NCBI GenBank assembly: GCA_009746045.1
Contig: RPFO01000181.1
Coordinates: forward strand, 1-64,000
DNA length: 64,000 bases
Direction: 5' to 3'
DNA from: Mesostigma viride
Taxonomy: Eukaryota; Streptophyta; Mesostigmatophyceae; Mesostigmatales; Mesostigmataceae
The first letter of the stretch is position 1; every line of letters begins with the position of its first letter. The translations under genes were made by a program, and so were the position numbers. Below the pieces are notes generated by a model that was not told the origin of the DNA, did no database searches, and saw nothing but the letters and a program-made list of their open reading frames with translations. This document shows, piece by piece, positions 51,801 through 63,630 of the stretch.

Positions 51801-53409
51801 CGTGCATGGTGAGTGTACCTGTGCGTGAAGTCGCTCCTTGCGTGCATGGTGTGTGTACGTGTGTGTGCAGCCGCCCCTTGCGTGCATGGTGTATGTACAT
51901 GTGAGTGCCGTTGCCCCAAGCGTGCATTGTGTGTGTAAGTGTGTGTGCAGCCGCCCCTTGCGTGCATGGTGTGTGTACATGTGAGTGCAGCCGGCCCTTG
52001 CGTGCATGGTGTGTGTACGTGTGTGTGCAGTTGCCCCTTGCGTGCGCGGTGGATGTACGTGTGTGTGCAGCCGGCCCTTGCGTGCGCGGTGTGTGTACAT
52101 GTGAGTGCAGCCGCCCCAAGCGTGTGTACATGTGTGTGCAGTTGCCCCTTGCGTGCGCAGTGGATGTACGTGCGTGTGCATGCCGGCAATTGCGTGCATG
52201 GTGTGTGTACGTGTGTGTGCAGCCGCCCCTTGCGTGCGCGGTGTGTGTACGTGTGTGTGCACTCGCCCCTTGCGTGCGCGGTGTATGTACGTGTGTGCAG
52301 CCGCCCCTTGCGTGCGCGGTGTATGCCAGTGTGTGTGCATGCCGGCCCTTGCGTGCAAGGTGTGTGTAAGTGTGTGTGCAGCCCCTTGCGTGCATGGTGT
52401 ATGTACGTGTGTGTGCAGCTGCCCCTTGCGTGCGCGGTGTGTGTACGTGTGTGTGCAGCCGCCCCAAGCGTGCGCGGTGTATGTACGTGTGTGTGCAGCC
52501 GGCCCTTGCGTGCATGGTGTGTGTACGTGTGTGTGCAGCCGGCCCTTGCGTGCGCGGTGGATGTACATGTGTGTGCAGTCGCCCCTTGCGTGCGCGGTGT
52601 AGGTATACGTATGTGTGCAGCCGCCCCTTGCGTGCGCGGTGTAGGTACGTGTGTGTGCAGCCGCCCCAAGCGTGCGCGGTGTATGTACGTGTGTGTGCAG
52701 CCGCCCCTTGCGTGCGCGGTGGATGTACGTGTGTGTGCAGCCACCCCTTGCGTGCGCGGTGTATTTACGTGTGTGTGCAGCCGCCCCAAGCGTGCGCGGT
52801 GTGTGTACGTGTGTGTGCAGTTGCCCCTTGCGTGCGCGGTGTGTGTACATGTGTGTGCAGTTGCCCCTTGCGTGCGCGGTGGATGTACGTGTGTGTGCAG
52901 CCGCCCCTTGCGTGCGCGGTGTATTTACGTGTGTGTGCAGCCGCCCCAAGCGTGCGCGGTGTGTGTACGTGTGTGTGCAGTTGCCCCTTGCGTGCGCGGT
53001 GTGTGTACATGTGTGTGCAGTTGCCCCTTGCGTGCGCGGTGTATGTACATGTGTGTGCAGTTGCCCCTTGCGTGCGCGGTGTATGTACGTGTGTGTGCAG
53101 CCGCCCCTTGCGTGCGCGGTGTAGGTACGTGTGTGTGCAGCCGCCCCAAGCGTGCCCGGTGTGTGTACATGTGTGTGCAGTTGCCCCTTGCGTGCGCGGT
53201 GTGTGTACGTGTGTGTGCAGCCGCCCCTTGCGTGCGCGGTGGATGTACGTGTGTGTGCAGTTGCCCCTTGCGTGCGCGGTGGATGTACGTGTGTGTGCAG
53301 CCGCCCCTTGCGTGCGCGGTGTGTGTACATGTGAGTGCAGCTGCCCCAAGCGTGCGCGGTGTGTGTACATGTGTGTGCAGTTGCCCCTTGCGTGCGCGGT
53401 GGATGTACG

Positions 53410-54464
53410 TGTGTGTGCAGCCGCCCCTTGCGTGCGCGGTGTATGTACGTGCGTGTGCAGCCGCCCCTTGCGTGCGCGGTGTATGTACATGTGTGTGCAT
53501 CCTTGTCCTTGCGTGCGCGGTGTATGTACATGTGTTTGCACTCGCCCCTTGCGTGCGCGGTGGATGTACATGTGTGTGCAGCCGCCCCTTGCGTGCATGG
53601 TTTATGTACATGTGTGTGCAGTCGCCGGCCCCGTGCGTGCGCGGTGGATGTACGTGTGTGTGCAGCCGCCCCGTGCGTGCATGGTGTGTGTACGTGTGTG
53701 TGCAGCAGCCCCTTGCGTGCGCGGTGTATGTACGTTTCTGTGCATGCCGGCCCTTGCGTGCATGGTGTATGTACATGTGCTTGCACTGGCCCCTTGCGTG
53801 CGCGGTGTATGTACGTGTGTGTGCAGCCCCCCTTGCGTGCGCGGTGTATGTACGTGTGTGCGCACTCGCCCCTTGCGTGCGCGGTGTATGTACGTGTGTG
53901 TGCATGCCGGCAATTGCGTGCATGGTGTGTGTACGTGTGTGTGCAGCCGCCCCTTGCGTGCGCGGTGTATGTACGTGCGTGTGCAGCCGCCCCTTGCGTG
54001 CGCGGTGTATGTACATGTGTGTGCATCCTTGTCCTTGCGTGCGCGGTGTATGTACATGTGTTTGCACTCGCCCCTTGCGTGCGCGGTGGATGTACATGTG
54101 TGTGCAGCCGCCCCTTGCGTGCATGGTTTATGTACATGTGTGTGCAGTCGCCGGCCCCGTGCGTGCGCAGTGGATGTACGTGTGTGTGCAGCCGCCCCGT
54201 GCGTGCATGGTGTGTGTACGTGTGTGTGCAGCAGCCCCTTGCGTGCGCGGTGTATGTACGTTTCTGTGCATGCCGGCCCTTGCGTGCATGGTGTATGTAC
54301 ATGTGCTTGCACTGGCCCCTTGCGTGCGCGGTGTATGTACGTGTGTGTGCAGCCCCCCTTGCGTGCGCGGTGTATGTACGTGTGTGCGCACTCGCCCCTT
54401 GCGTGCGCGGTGTATGTACGTGTGTGTGCATGCCGGCAATTGCGTGCATGGTGTGTGTACGTGT
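53410..54464 (+). repeat. About 526-bp tandem duplication within block 3
   Basis: The variant series holding CATCCTTGTCC, a TTTATGTACATG unit, CAGTCGCCGGCCCCGTGCG and TACGTTTCTGTGCATGCC occurs twice about 526 bp apart. It also resembles part of block 1 (about 8640-9530). Confidence 0.7.
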
Positions 54465-54710
54465 GTGTGCAGCCGCCCCTTGCGTGCGCGGTGTGTGTAC
54501 GTGTGTGTGCACTCGCCCCTTGCGTGCGCGGTGGATGTACATGTGTGTGCAGCCGCCCCTTGCGTGCATGGTGTATGTCCATGTGTGGGCAGTTGCCCCT
54601 TGCGTGCGCGGCGTATGTACATGTTTTTGCACTCGCCCCTTGCGTGCATGGTGTATGTATGTGTGTGTGCAGCCGCCCCTTGCGTGCGCGGTGGATGTAC
54701 GTGTGTGTGC

Positions 54711-57700
54711 AGCCACCCCTTTCGTGCGCGGTGTATGTACATGTGAGTGCCGTCGCCCCAAGCGTGCATTTTGTGTGTAAGTGTGTGTGCAGCAGCCCCT
54801 TGCGTGCGCGGTGTATGTACGTGTGTGTGCAGCCGCCCCGTGGTTGCGCGGTGGATGTACATGTGAGTGGAGCCGGTCCTTGCGTGCGCGGTGTATGTAC
54901 GTGTGTGTGCAGCCGCCCCTTGCGTGCGCGGTGTAGGTACGTATGTGTGCAGCCGCCCCTTGCGTGCGCGGTGTATGTACGTGTGTGTGCAGCCGCTCCA
55001 AGCGTGCGCGGTGTGTGTACATGTGAGTGCAGCTGCCCCAAGCGTGCGCGGTGTGTGTACATGTGTGTGCAGTTGCCCCTTGCGTGCGCGGTGGATGTAC
55101 GTGTGTGTGCATGCCGGCAATTGCGTGCATGGTGTGTGTACGTGTGTGTGCAGCCGCCCCTTGCGTGCGCGGTGTGTGTACATGTGAGTGCCGTCGCCCC
55201 AAGCGTGCATTTTGTGTGTAAGTGTGTGTGCAGCCGCCCCTTGCGTGCGCGGTGTAGGTACGTGTGTGTGCAGCCGCCCCAAGCGTGCGCGGTGTATGTA
55301 CGTGTGTGTGCAGCCGCCCCAAGCGTGCGCGGTGTGTGTACATGTGAGTGCAGCTGCCCCAAGCGTGCGCGGTGTGTGTACATGTGTGTGCAGTTGCCCC
55401 TTGCGTGCGCGGTGGATGTACGTGTGTGTGCATGCCGGCAATTGCGTGCATGGTGTGTGTACGTGTGTGTGCAGCCGCCCCTTGCGTGCGCGGTGTGTGT
55501 ACGTGTGTGTGCACTCGCCCCTTGCGTGCGCGGTGTGTGTACAGGTGTGTGCAGCCGCCCCTTGCGTGCATGGTGTATGTACATGTGTGTGCAGCCGCCC
55601 CTTGCGTGCGCGGTGGATGTACATGTGTGTGCAGCCGAACCTTGCGTGCATGGTGTGTGTACCTGTGCGTGAAGTCGCTCCTTGCGTGCATGGTGTGTGT
55701 ACGTGTGTGTGCAGCCACCCCTTTCGTGCGCGGTGTATGTACATGTGAGTGCCGTCGCCCCAAGCGTGCATTTTGTGTGTAAGTGTGTGTGCAGCAGCCC
55801 CTTGCGTGCGCGGTGTATGTACGTGTGTGTGCAGCCGCCCCGTGGTTGCGCGGTGGATGTACATGTGAGTGGAGCCGGTCCTTGCGTGCGCGGTGTATGT
55901 ACGTGTGTGTGCAGCCGCCCCTTGCGTGCGCGGTGTAGGTACGTATGTGTGCAGCCGCCCCTTGCGTGCGCGGTGTATGTACGTGTGTGTGCAGCCGCCC
56001 CAAGCGTGCGCGGTGTGTGTACATGTGAGTGCAGCTGCCCCAAGCGTGCGCGGTGTGTGTACATGTGTGTGCAGTTGCCCCTTGCGTGCGCGGTGGATGT
56101 ACGTGTGTGTGCATGCCGGCAATTGCGTGCATGGTGTGTGTACGTGTGTGTGCAGCCGCCCCTTGCGTGCGCGGTGTGTGTACATGTGAGTGCCGTCGCC
56201 CCAAGCGTGCATTTTGTGTGTAAGTGTGTGTGCAGCCGCCCCTTGCGTGCGCGGTGTAGGTACGTGTGTGTGCAGCCGCCCCAAGCGTGCGCGGTGTGTG
56301 TACGTGTGTGTGCAGCCGCCCCAAGCGTGCGCGGTGTGTGTACATGTGAGTGCAGCTGCCCCAAGCGTGCGCGGTGTGTGTACATGTGTGTGCAGTTGCC
56401 CCTTGCGTGCGCGGTGGATGTACGGGTGTGTGCATGCCGGCAATTGCGTGCATGGTGTGTGTACGTGTGTGTGCAGCCGCCCCTTGCGTGCGCGGTGTGT
56501 GTACGTGTGTGTGCACTCGCCCCTTGCGTGCGCGGTGTATGTACGTGTGTGTGCAGCCGCCCCTTGCGTGCGCGGTGTAGGTACGTGTGTGTGCAGCCGC
56601 CCCAAGCGTGCGCGGTGTATGTATGTGTGTGTGCAGCCGCCCCTTGCGTGCGCGGTGGATGTACGTGTGTGTGCAGCCACCCCTTTCGTGCGCGGTGTAT
56701 GTACATGTGAGTGCCGTCGCCCCAAGCGTGCATTTTGTGTGTAAGTGTGTGTGCAGCAGCCCCTTGCGTGCGCGGTGTATGTACGTGTGTGTGCAGCCGC
56801 CCCGTGGTTGCGCGGTGGATGTACATGTGAGTGGAGCCGGTCCTTGCGTGCGCGGTGTATGTACGTGTGTGTGCAGCCGCCCCTTGCGTGCGTGGTGTGT
56901 GTACATGTAAGTGCAGCCGCCCCTTGCGTGCGCGGTGTATGTACGTGTGTGTGCAGCCGTCCCTTGCGTGCGCGGTGTGTGTACGTGTGAGTGCAGCTGC
57001 CCCAAGCGTGCGCGGTGTGTGTACATGTGTGTGCAGTTGCCCCTTGCGTGCGCGGTGGATGTACGTGTGTGTGCATGCCGGCAATTGCGTGCATGGTGTG
57101 TGTACGTGTGTGTGCAGCCGCCCCTTGCGTGCGCGGTGTGTGTACGTGTGTGTGCACTCGCCCCTTGCGTGCGCGGTGGATGTACATGTGTGTGCAGCCG
57201 CCCCTTGCGTGCATGGTGTATGTCCATGTGTGGGCAGTTGCCCCTTGCGTGCGCGGCGTATGTACATGTTTTTGCACTCGCCCCTTGCGTGCATGGTGTA
57301 TGTATGTGTGTGTGCAGCCGCCCCTTGCGTGCGCGGTGGATGTACGTGTGTGTGCAGCCACCCCTTTCGTGCGCGGTGTATGTACATGTGAGTGCCGTCG
57401 CCCCAAGCGTGCATTTTGTGTGTAAGTGTGTGTGCAGCAGCCCCTTGCGTGCGCGGTGTATGTACGTGTGTGTGCAGCCGCCCCGTGGTTGCGCGGTGGA
57501 TGTACATGTGAGTGGAGCCGCCCCAAGCGTGTGTACATGTGTGTGCAGTTGCCCCTTGCGTGCGCGGTGGATGTACGTGTGTGTGCATGCCGGCAATTGC
57601 GTGCATGGTGTGTGTACGTTTGTGTGCAGCCGCCCCTTGCGTGCGCGGTGTGTGTACGTGTGTGTGAATCCTTGTCCTTGCGTGCATGGTGTATGTACAT

Positions 57701-60700
57701 GTGGGTGCAGCCGCCCCTTGCGTGCGCGGTGTATGCCAGTGTGTGTGCATGCCGGCCCTTGCGTGCATGGTGTGTGTAAGTGTGTGTGCAGCCGCCCCGA
57801 GCGTGTGTACATGTGTGTGCAGTTGCCCCTTGCGTGCGCAGTGGATGTACGTGTGTGTGCATGCCGGCAATTGCATGCATGGTGTGTGTACGTGTGTGTG
57901 CAGCCGCCCCTTTCGTGCGCGGTGTGTGTACGTGTGTGTGCACTCGCCCCTTGCGTGCGCGGTGTATGTACGTGTGTGCAGCCGCCCCTTGCGTGCGCGG
58001 TGTATGCCAGTGTGTGTGCATGCCGGCCCTTGCGTGCATGGTGTGTGTAAGTGTGTGTGCAGCCCCTTGCGTGCATGGTGTATGTACGTGTGTGTGCAGC
58101 CGCCCCTTGCGTGCGCGGTGTGTGTACGTATGTGTGCAGCCGCCCCTTGCGTGCGCGGTGTATGTACGTGTGTGTGCAGCCGCCCCTTGCGTGCGCGGTG
58201 TAGGTACGTGTGTGTGCAGCCGCCCCAAGCGTGCGCGGTGTGTGTACATGTGAGTGCAGCTGCCCCAAGCGTGCGCGGTGTGTGTACGTGTGTGTGCAGT
58301 TGCCCCTTGCGTGCGCGGTGGATGTACGTGTGTGTGCATGCCGGCAATTGCGTGCATGGTGTGTGTACGTGTGTGTGCAGCCGCCCCTTGCGTGCGCGGT
58401 GTGTGTACATGTGTGTGCAGCCGCCCCTTGCGTGCGCGGTGTAGGTACGTGTGTGTGCAGCCGCCCCAAGCGTGCGCGGTGTGTGTACATGTGTGTGCAG
58501 TTGCCCCTTGCGTGCGCGGTGGATGTACGTGTGTGTGCATGCCGGCAATTGCGTGCATGGTGTGTGTACGTGTGTGTGCAGCAGCCCCTTGCGTGCGCGG
58601 TGTGTGTACATGTGAGTGCCGTCGCCCCAAGCGTGCATTTTGTGTGTAAGTGTGTGTGCAGCCGCCCCTTGCGTGCGCGGTGTAGGTACGTGTGTGTGCA
58701 GCCGCCCCAAGCGTGCGCGGTGTATGTACATGTGTGTGCACTCGCCCCTTGCGTGCATGGTGCATGTATGTATGTGTGTGTGCAGCCGCCCCTTGCGTGC
58801 GCGGTGGATGTACGTGTGTGTGCAGCCACCCCTTTCGTGAGCGGTGTATGTACATGTGAGTGCCGTCGCCCCAAGCGTGCATTTTGTGTGTAAGTGTGTG
58901 TGCAGCAGCCCCTTGCGTGCGCGGTGTATGTACGTGTGTGTGCAGCCGCCCCGTGGTTGCGCGGTGGATGTACATGTGAGTGGAGCCGGTCCTTGCGTGC
59001 GCGGTGTATGTACGTGTGTGTGCAGCCGCCCCTTGCGTGCGTGGTGTGTGTACATGTAAGTGCAGCCGCCCCTTGCGTGCGCGGTGTATGTACGTGTGTG
59101 TGCAGCCGTCCCTTGCGTGCGCGGTGTGTGTACGTTTGTGTGCAGCCGCCCCTTGCGTGCGCGGTGTGTGTACGTGTGTGTGAATCCTTGTCCTTGCGTG
59201 CATGGTGTATGTACATGTGGGTGCAGCCGCCCCTTGCGTGCGCGGTGTATGCCAGTGTGTGTGCATGCCGGCCCTTGCGTGCATGGTGTGTGTAAGTGTG
59301 TGTGCAGCCGCCCCGAGCGTGTGTACATGTGTGTGCAGTTGCCCCTTGCGTGCGCAGTGGATGTACGTGTGTGTGCATGCCGGCAATTGCATGCATGGTG
59401 TGTGTACGTGTGTGTGCAGCCGCCCCTTTCGTGCGCGGTGTGTGTACGTGTGTGTGCACTCGCCCCTTGCGTGCGCGGTGTATGTACGTGTGTGCAGCCG
59501 CCCCTTGCGTGCGCGGTGTATGCCAGTGTGTGTGCATGCCGGCCCTTGCGTGCATGGTGTGTGTAAGTGTGTGTGCAGCCCCTTGCGTGCATGGTGTATG
59601 TACGTGTGTGTGCAGCCGCCCCTTGCGTGCGCGGTGTGTGTACGTATGTGTGCAGCCGCCCCTTGCGTGCGCGGTGTATGTACGTGTGTGTGCAGCCGCC
59701 CCTTGCGTGCGCGGTGTAGGTACGTGTGTGTGCAGCCGCCCCAAGCGTGCGCGGTGTGTGTACATGTGAGTGCAGCTGCCCCAAGCGTGCGCGGTGTGTG
59801 TACGTGTGTGTGCAGTTGCCCCTTGCGTGCGCGGTGGATGTACGTGTGTGTGCATGCCGGCAATTGCGTGCATGGTGTGTGTACGTGTGTGTGCAGCCGC
59901 CCCTTGCGTGCGCGGTGTGTGTACATGTGTGTGCAGCCGCCCCTTGCGTGCGCGGTGTAGGTACGTGTGTGTGCAGCCGCCCCAAGCGTGCGCGGTGTGT
60001 GTACATGTGTGTGCAGTTGCCCCTTGCGTGCGCGGTGGATGTACGTGTGTGTGCATGCCGGCAATTGCGTGCATGGTGTGTGTACGTGTGTGTGCAGCAG
60101 CCCCTTGCGTGCGCGGTGTGTGTACATGTGAGTGCCGTCGCCCCAAGCGTGCATTTTGTGTGTAAGTGTGTGTGCAGCCGCCCCTTGCGTGCGCGGTGTA
60201 GGTACGTGTGTGTGCAGCCGCCCCAAGCGTGCGCGGTGTATGTACATGTGTGTGCACTCGCCCCTTGCGTGCATGGTGCATGTATGTATGTGTGTGTGCA
60301 GCCGCCCCTTGCGTGCGCGGTGGATGTACGTGTGTGTGCAGCCACCCCTTTCGTGAGCGGTGTATGTACATGTGAGTGCCGTCGCCCCAAGCGTGCATTT
60401 TGTGTGTAAGTGTGTGTGCAGCAGCCCCTTGCGTGCGCGGTGTATGTACGTGTGTGTGCAGCCGCCCCGTGGTTGCGCGGTGGATGTACATGTGAGTGGA
60501 GCCGGTCCTTGCGTGCGCGGTGTATGTACGTGTGTGTGCAGCCGCCCCTTGCGTGCGTGGTGTGTGTACATGTAAGTGCAGCCGCCCCTTGCGTGCGCGG
60601 TGTATGTACGTGTGTGTGCAGCCGTCCCTTGCGTGCGCGGTGTGTGTACGTGTGTGTGCAGCCGCCCCTCGCGTGCATGGTGAGTGTAAGTGTGTGTGCA

Positions 60701-61680
60701 GCAGCCCCTTGCGTGCATGGTGTGTACGTGTGTGTGCAGTTGCCCCTTGCGTGCGCGGTGTATGTACGTGTGTGTGCAGCCGGCCCTTGCGTGCGCGGTG
60801 TGTGTACATGTGAGTGCAGCCGGCCCTTGCGTGCGCGGTGGATGTACATGTGTGGGCAGTTGCCCCTTGCGTGCGCGGTGTATGTACATGTGTTTGCACT
60901 CGCCCCTTGCGTGCGCGGTGGATGTACATGTGTGTGCAGCCGAACCTTGCGTGCATGGTGTGTGTACCTGTGCGTGAAGTCGCTCCTTGCGTGCATGGTG
61001 TGTGTACGTGTGTGTGCAGCCGCCCCTTGCGTGCGCGGTGTAGGTACGTGTGTGTGCAGCCGCCCCTTGCGTGCGCGGTGTATGTACGTGTGTGTGCAGC
61101 CGGCCCTTGCGTGCATGGTGTGTGTACGTGTGTGTGCAGCCGGCCCTTGCGTGCGCGGTGGATGTACATGTGTGTGCAGTCGCCCCTTGCGTGCGCGGTG
61201 TAGGTACGTATGTGTGCAGCCGCCCCTTGCGTGCGCGGTGTATGTACGTGTGTGTGCAGCCGCCCCGTGGTTGCGCGGTGTATGTACATGTGTGTGCAGT
61301 TGCCCCTTGCGTGCGCGGTGTATGTACGTGTGTGTGCAGCCGGCCCTTGCGTGCGCGGTGGATGTACATGTGAGTGCAGCCGGCCCTTGCGTGCATGGTG
61401 TGTGTACGTGTGTGTGCAGCCGCCCCTTGCGTGCATGGTGTATGTACATGTGAGTGCAGCCGGCCCTTGCGTGCATGGTGTGTGTACGTGTGTGTGCAGC
61501 CGCCCCTTGCGTGCGCGGTGTATGTACGTGTGTGCGCACTCGCCCCTTGCGTGCGCGGTGTATGTACGTGTGTGTGCAGTTGCCCCTTGCGTGCGCGGTG
61601 GATGTACGTGTGTGTGCAGCCGCCCCTTGCGTGCGCGGTGTGTGTACGTGTATGTGCAGCCGCCCCTTGCGTGCATGTAC
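54711..61680 (+). repeat. Higher-order repeats of block 3
   Basis: The signature AGCCACCCCTTTCGTG starts at 54711, 55713, 56675, 57356, 58823 and 60339, giving spacings of 1002, 962, 681, 1467 and 1516 bp. The interval about 57617-59132 is repeated almost exactly at 59133-60648, a 1516-bp duplication of 38 units. Confidence 0.85.
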
Positions 61681-61805
61681 ATGTGTGAAGAAATAAGCAA
61701 TAGTGAATGAAATAGTAAAAAGAAAATCATTCCAGCATATGTATGTACAAGTTTTTAGTAGTACACTATGACTATCGTCAAATATAACAATTTTCTATAT
61801 TTTCA
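61681..61805. other. Short AT-rich unique segment at the array end
   Basis: Not repetitive. On the minus strand it encodes the signal-peptide-like start of the giant ORF. Confidence 0.6.
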
Positions 61806-63590
61806 TACACACACGAACAACACACCCAACACACACACACACTATGTTTGCACCCAAGACACACACCAACACCTAAAAACAAGACACCAACACACAAGAC
61901 AGCCATGCAACACACACCCAACACACACACGCAACACACACATAACACACCTAAGTATAGTTGTTATAACACACAACACATAGGTACATCCCGCCCCCCC
62001 ACACACAACACCAACACATGACAATTAACAGGCCACAACACACACACTGACACACATGCCCCAACACACACACACACATGCCCCAACACACACACACATG
62101 CCCCAACACTGCACACACAACAACACCCAAACACACACCACACACACAAAAGACACCCAACACACATACCGAAAACACGCACACACAACACCTACTAAAA
62201 ACAAGACACCAACACACAAGACACCCAACACACACCCAACACACACACACACACACAATGTTTGCACCGGTCGGCCCACGACACCCACACCCAACACACA
62301 CATAACACACCTAAGTAACACACAACACACACGTACATCCCCCCCCCCCACACACACACACCAACACATGACAATTAACATGCCACAACACACACACATG
62401 CCCCAACACACACACACACATGCCCCAACACTGCACACACAACAACACCCAAACACATACCACACACACACAAGACACCCAACACACATACCGAAAACAC
62501 GCACACACAACACCTACCAAAAACACCAAACACACAAGACACCCAACACACACCCAACACACACACACACACAATGTTTGCACCCACGACACACACACCA
62601 ACACCTAAAAATAAGACACCAACACACAACACACGTACACGTACATCCCCCCCCCCACAACACCAACAATAACATGCAAACAACACACACACAACACACC
62701 TAAGTCACACACACAACACACACGTACTTTCCCCCCCCCACACCCAACACCAACACACAAGACACTTTGCACACACCCTACACACACCCACACCCTTTAT
62801 GAACACATGTACACCCAACACACACACGCAACACACACCTAGGTCGATCACACACAACACACACAAAACACACCTAAGTCACACACAACACACACGTACA
62901 CCCCCCCACACAAACCCAATACCAACACACAAGACACTTGGCCCCCCCCCACCCACCCACACACCCACACCCACACCCACACCACACATCCAACACACAC
63001 AACACACACACTACACACTTAAGTCACACACAACACACACATAACACACCTAAGTCACACACAACACACACGTCCATCCCCCCCTCACACTCAACACCAA
63101 TACATGACAATTAACATGCACACAACACACACACGCACACGCCCCAACACACACACACACAACATACATACACAGAGCACACACACACGCCTCAACACAC
63201 ATACCGAACACACACACACAAGACACCCAACACACATACCGAACACACACACACACACACTATGTTTGCACCCGACATACACACACCCAACACCTACTAA
63301 AAACAAGAAACCAACACACAAGACACCCTACACACACACAACACACACACACACAACACATATCCAACACAAACAACACACACACCTAAGTCACACACAC
63401 AACACACCTACTAAGTCACACACACAACACACATGTACCTCCCCCCCCCCACACCCAACATCAACACACAAGACACTTTGCACACACCCTACACGCCCCC
63501 GCACCTTCATGAATGCACCCAACACACACACACAACACACACGCCCCAACACACATACCCAACATTCACACAACACACCCAACATATAAG
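61806..63590 (+). repeat. AC-rich repeat region with a roughly 300-400-bp higher-order unit
   Basis: ACACCCAAC/ACACAC motifs throughout. Landmark phrases recur: ACAATTAACA(T/G)GC, ATGTTTGCACC, CACCTA(CT)AAAAA and CACCTAAGT with C8-10 runs. The plus strand is AC-rich here, opposite to the GT-rich arrays to the left. Confidence 0.9.
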
Positions 63591-63601
63591 GGTAAATATG
63601 G

Positions 63602-63630
63602 TTTAGGAGTGTAGGGGTTTAGGGTTTAAG
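63602..63630 (+). repeat. TTTAGGG telomere-like tract
   Basis: TTTAGG-AGTGTAGGGG-TTTAGGG-TTTAAGG: one or two exact TTTAGGG units with decayed neighbours, in G-strand orientation, opposite to the CCCTACA tract at 7359-7413. Confidence 0.55.

Larger units (their letters stand above)
45870..61680 (+). repeat. 40-bp minisatellite, block 3 (about 395 units)
   Basis: The largest block. Units alternate among a few variants: CAGCCGCCCCTTG, CAGTTGCCCCTTG, CAGCCGCCCCAAG, CATGCCGGCAATTG, CACTCGCCCCTTG and CAGCCGCCCCGTGGTTG. The order of variants forms long higher-order repeats (see 54711-61680). Most of each unit alternates pyrimidine and purine. Stops on the plus strand come from TGAGTG and GTAGGTAC variants; the minus strand has almost none. 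Confidence 0.97.
48660..61730 (-). other. 4356-codon ORF through the minisatellite, status unknown
   Basis: One open frame on the minus strand. It begins in unique DNA at 61730 with MIFFLLFHSLLLISS, which looks like a secretory signal peptide, and then reads as about 4330 residues of His/Thr/Arg-rich repeats. The repeat is 40 residues long, made of three related 13-14-residue segments because the 40-bp unit is read in three phases. The lack of stops is expected from the base composition (TTA, CTA and TCA are rare on the plus strand), so it may be accidental. No promoter was identified. Confidence 0.15.

Noticed and set aside
45870-61680. CRISPR array
   Set aside because: The repeat is a continuous 40-bp minisatellite with variant units, not direct repeats split by unique spacers, and the context is eukaryotic.
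61842-63589. Cys/Val-rich ORFs in the AC-rich region
   Set aside because: Pure translation of AC/GT simple repeats.
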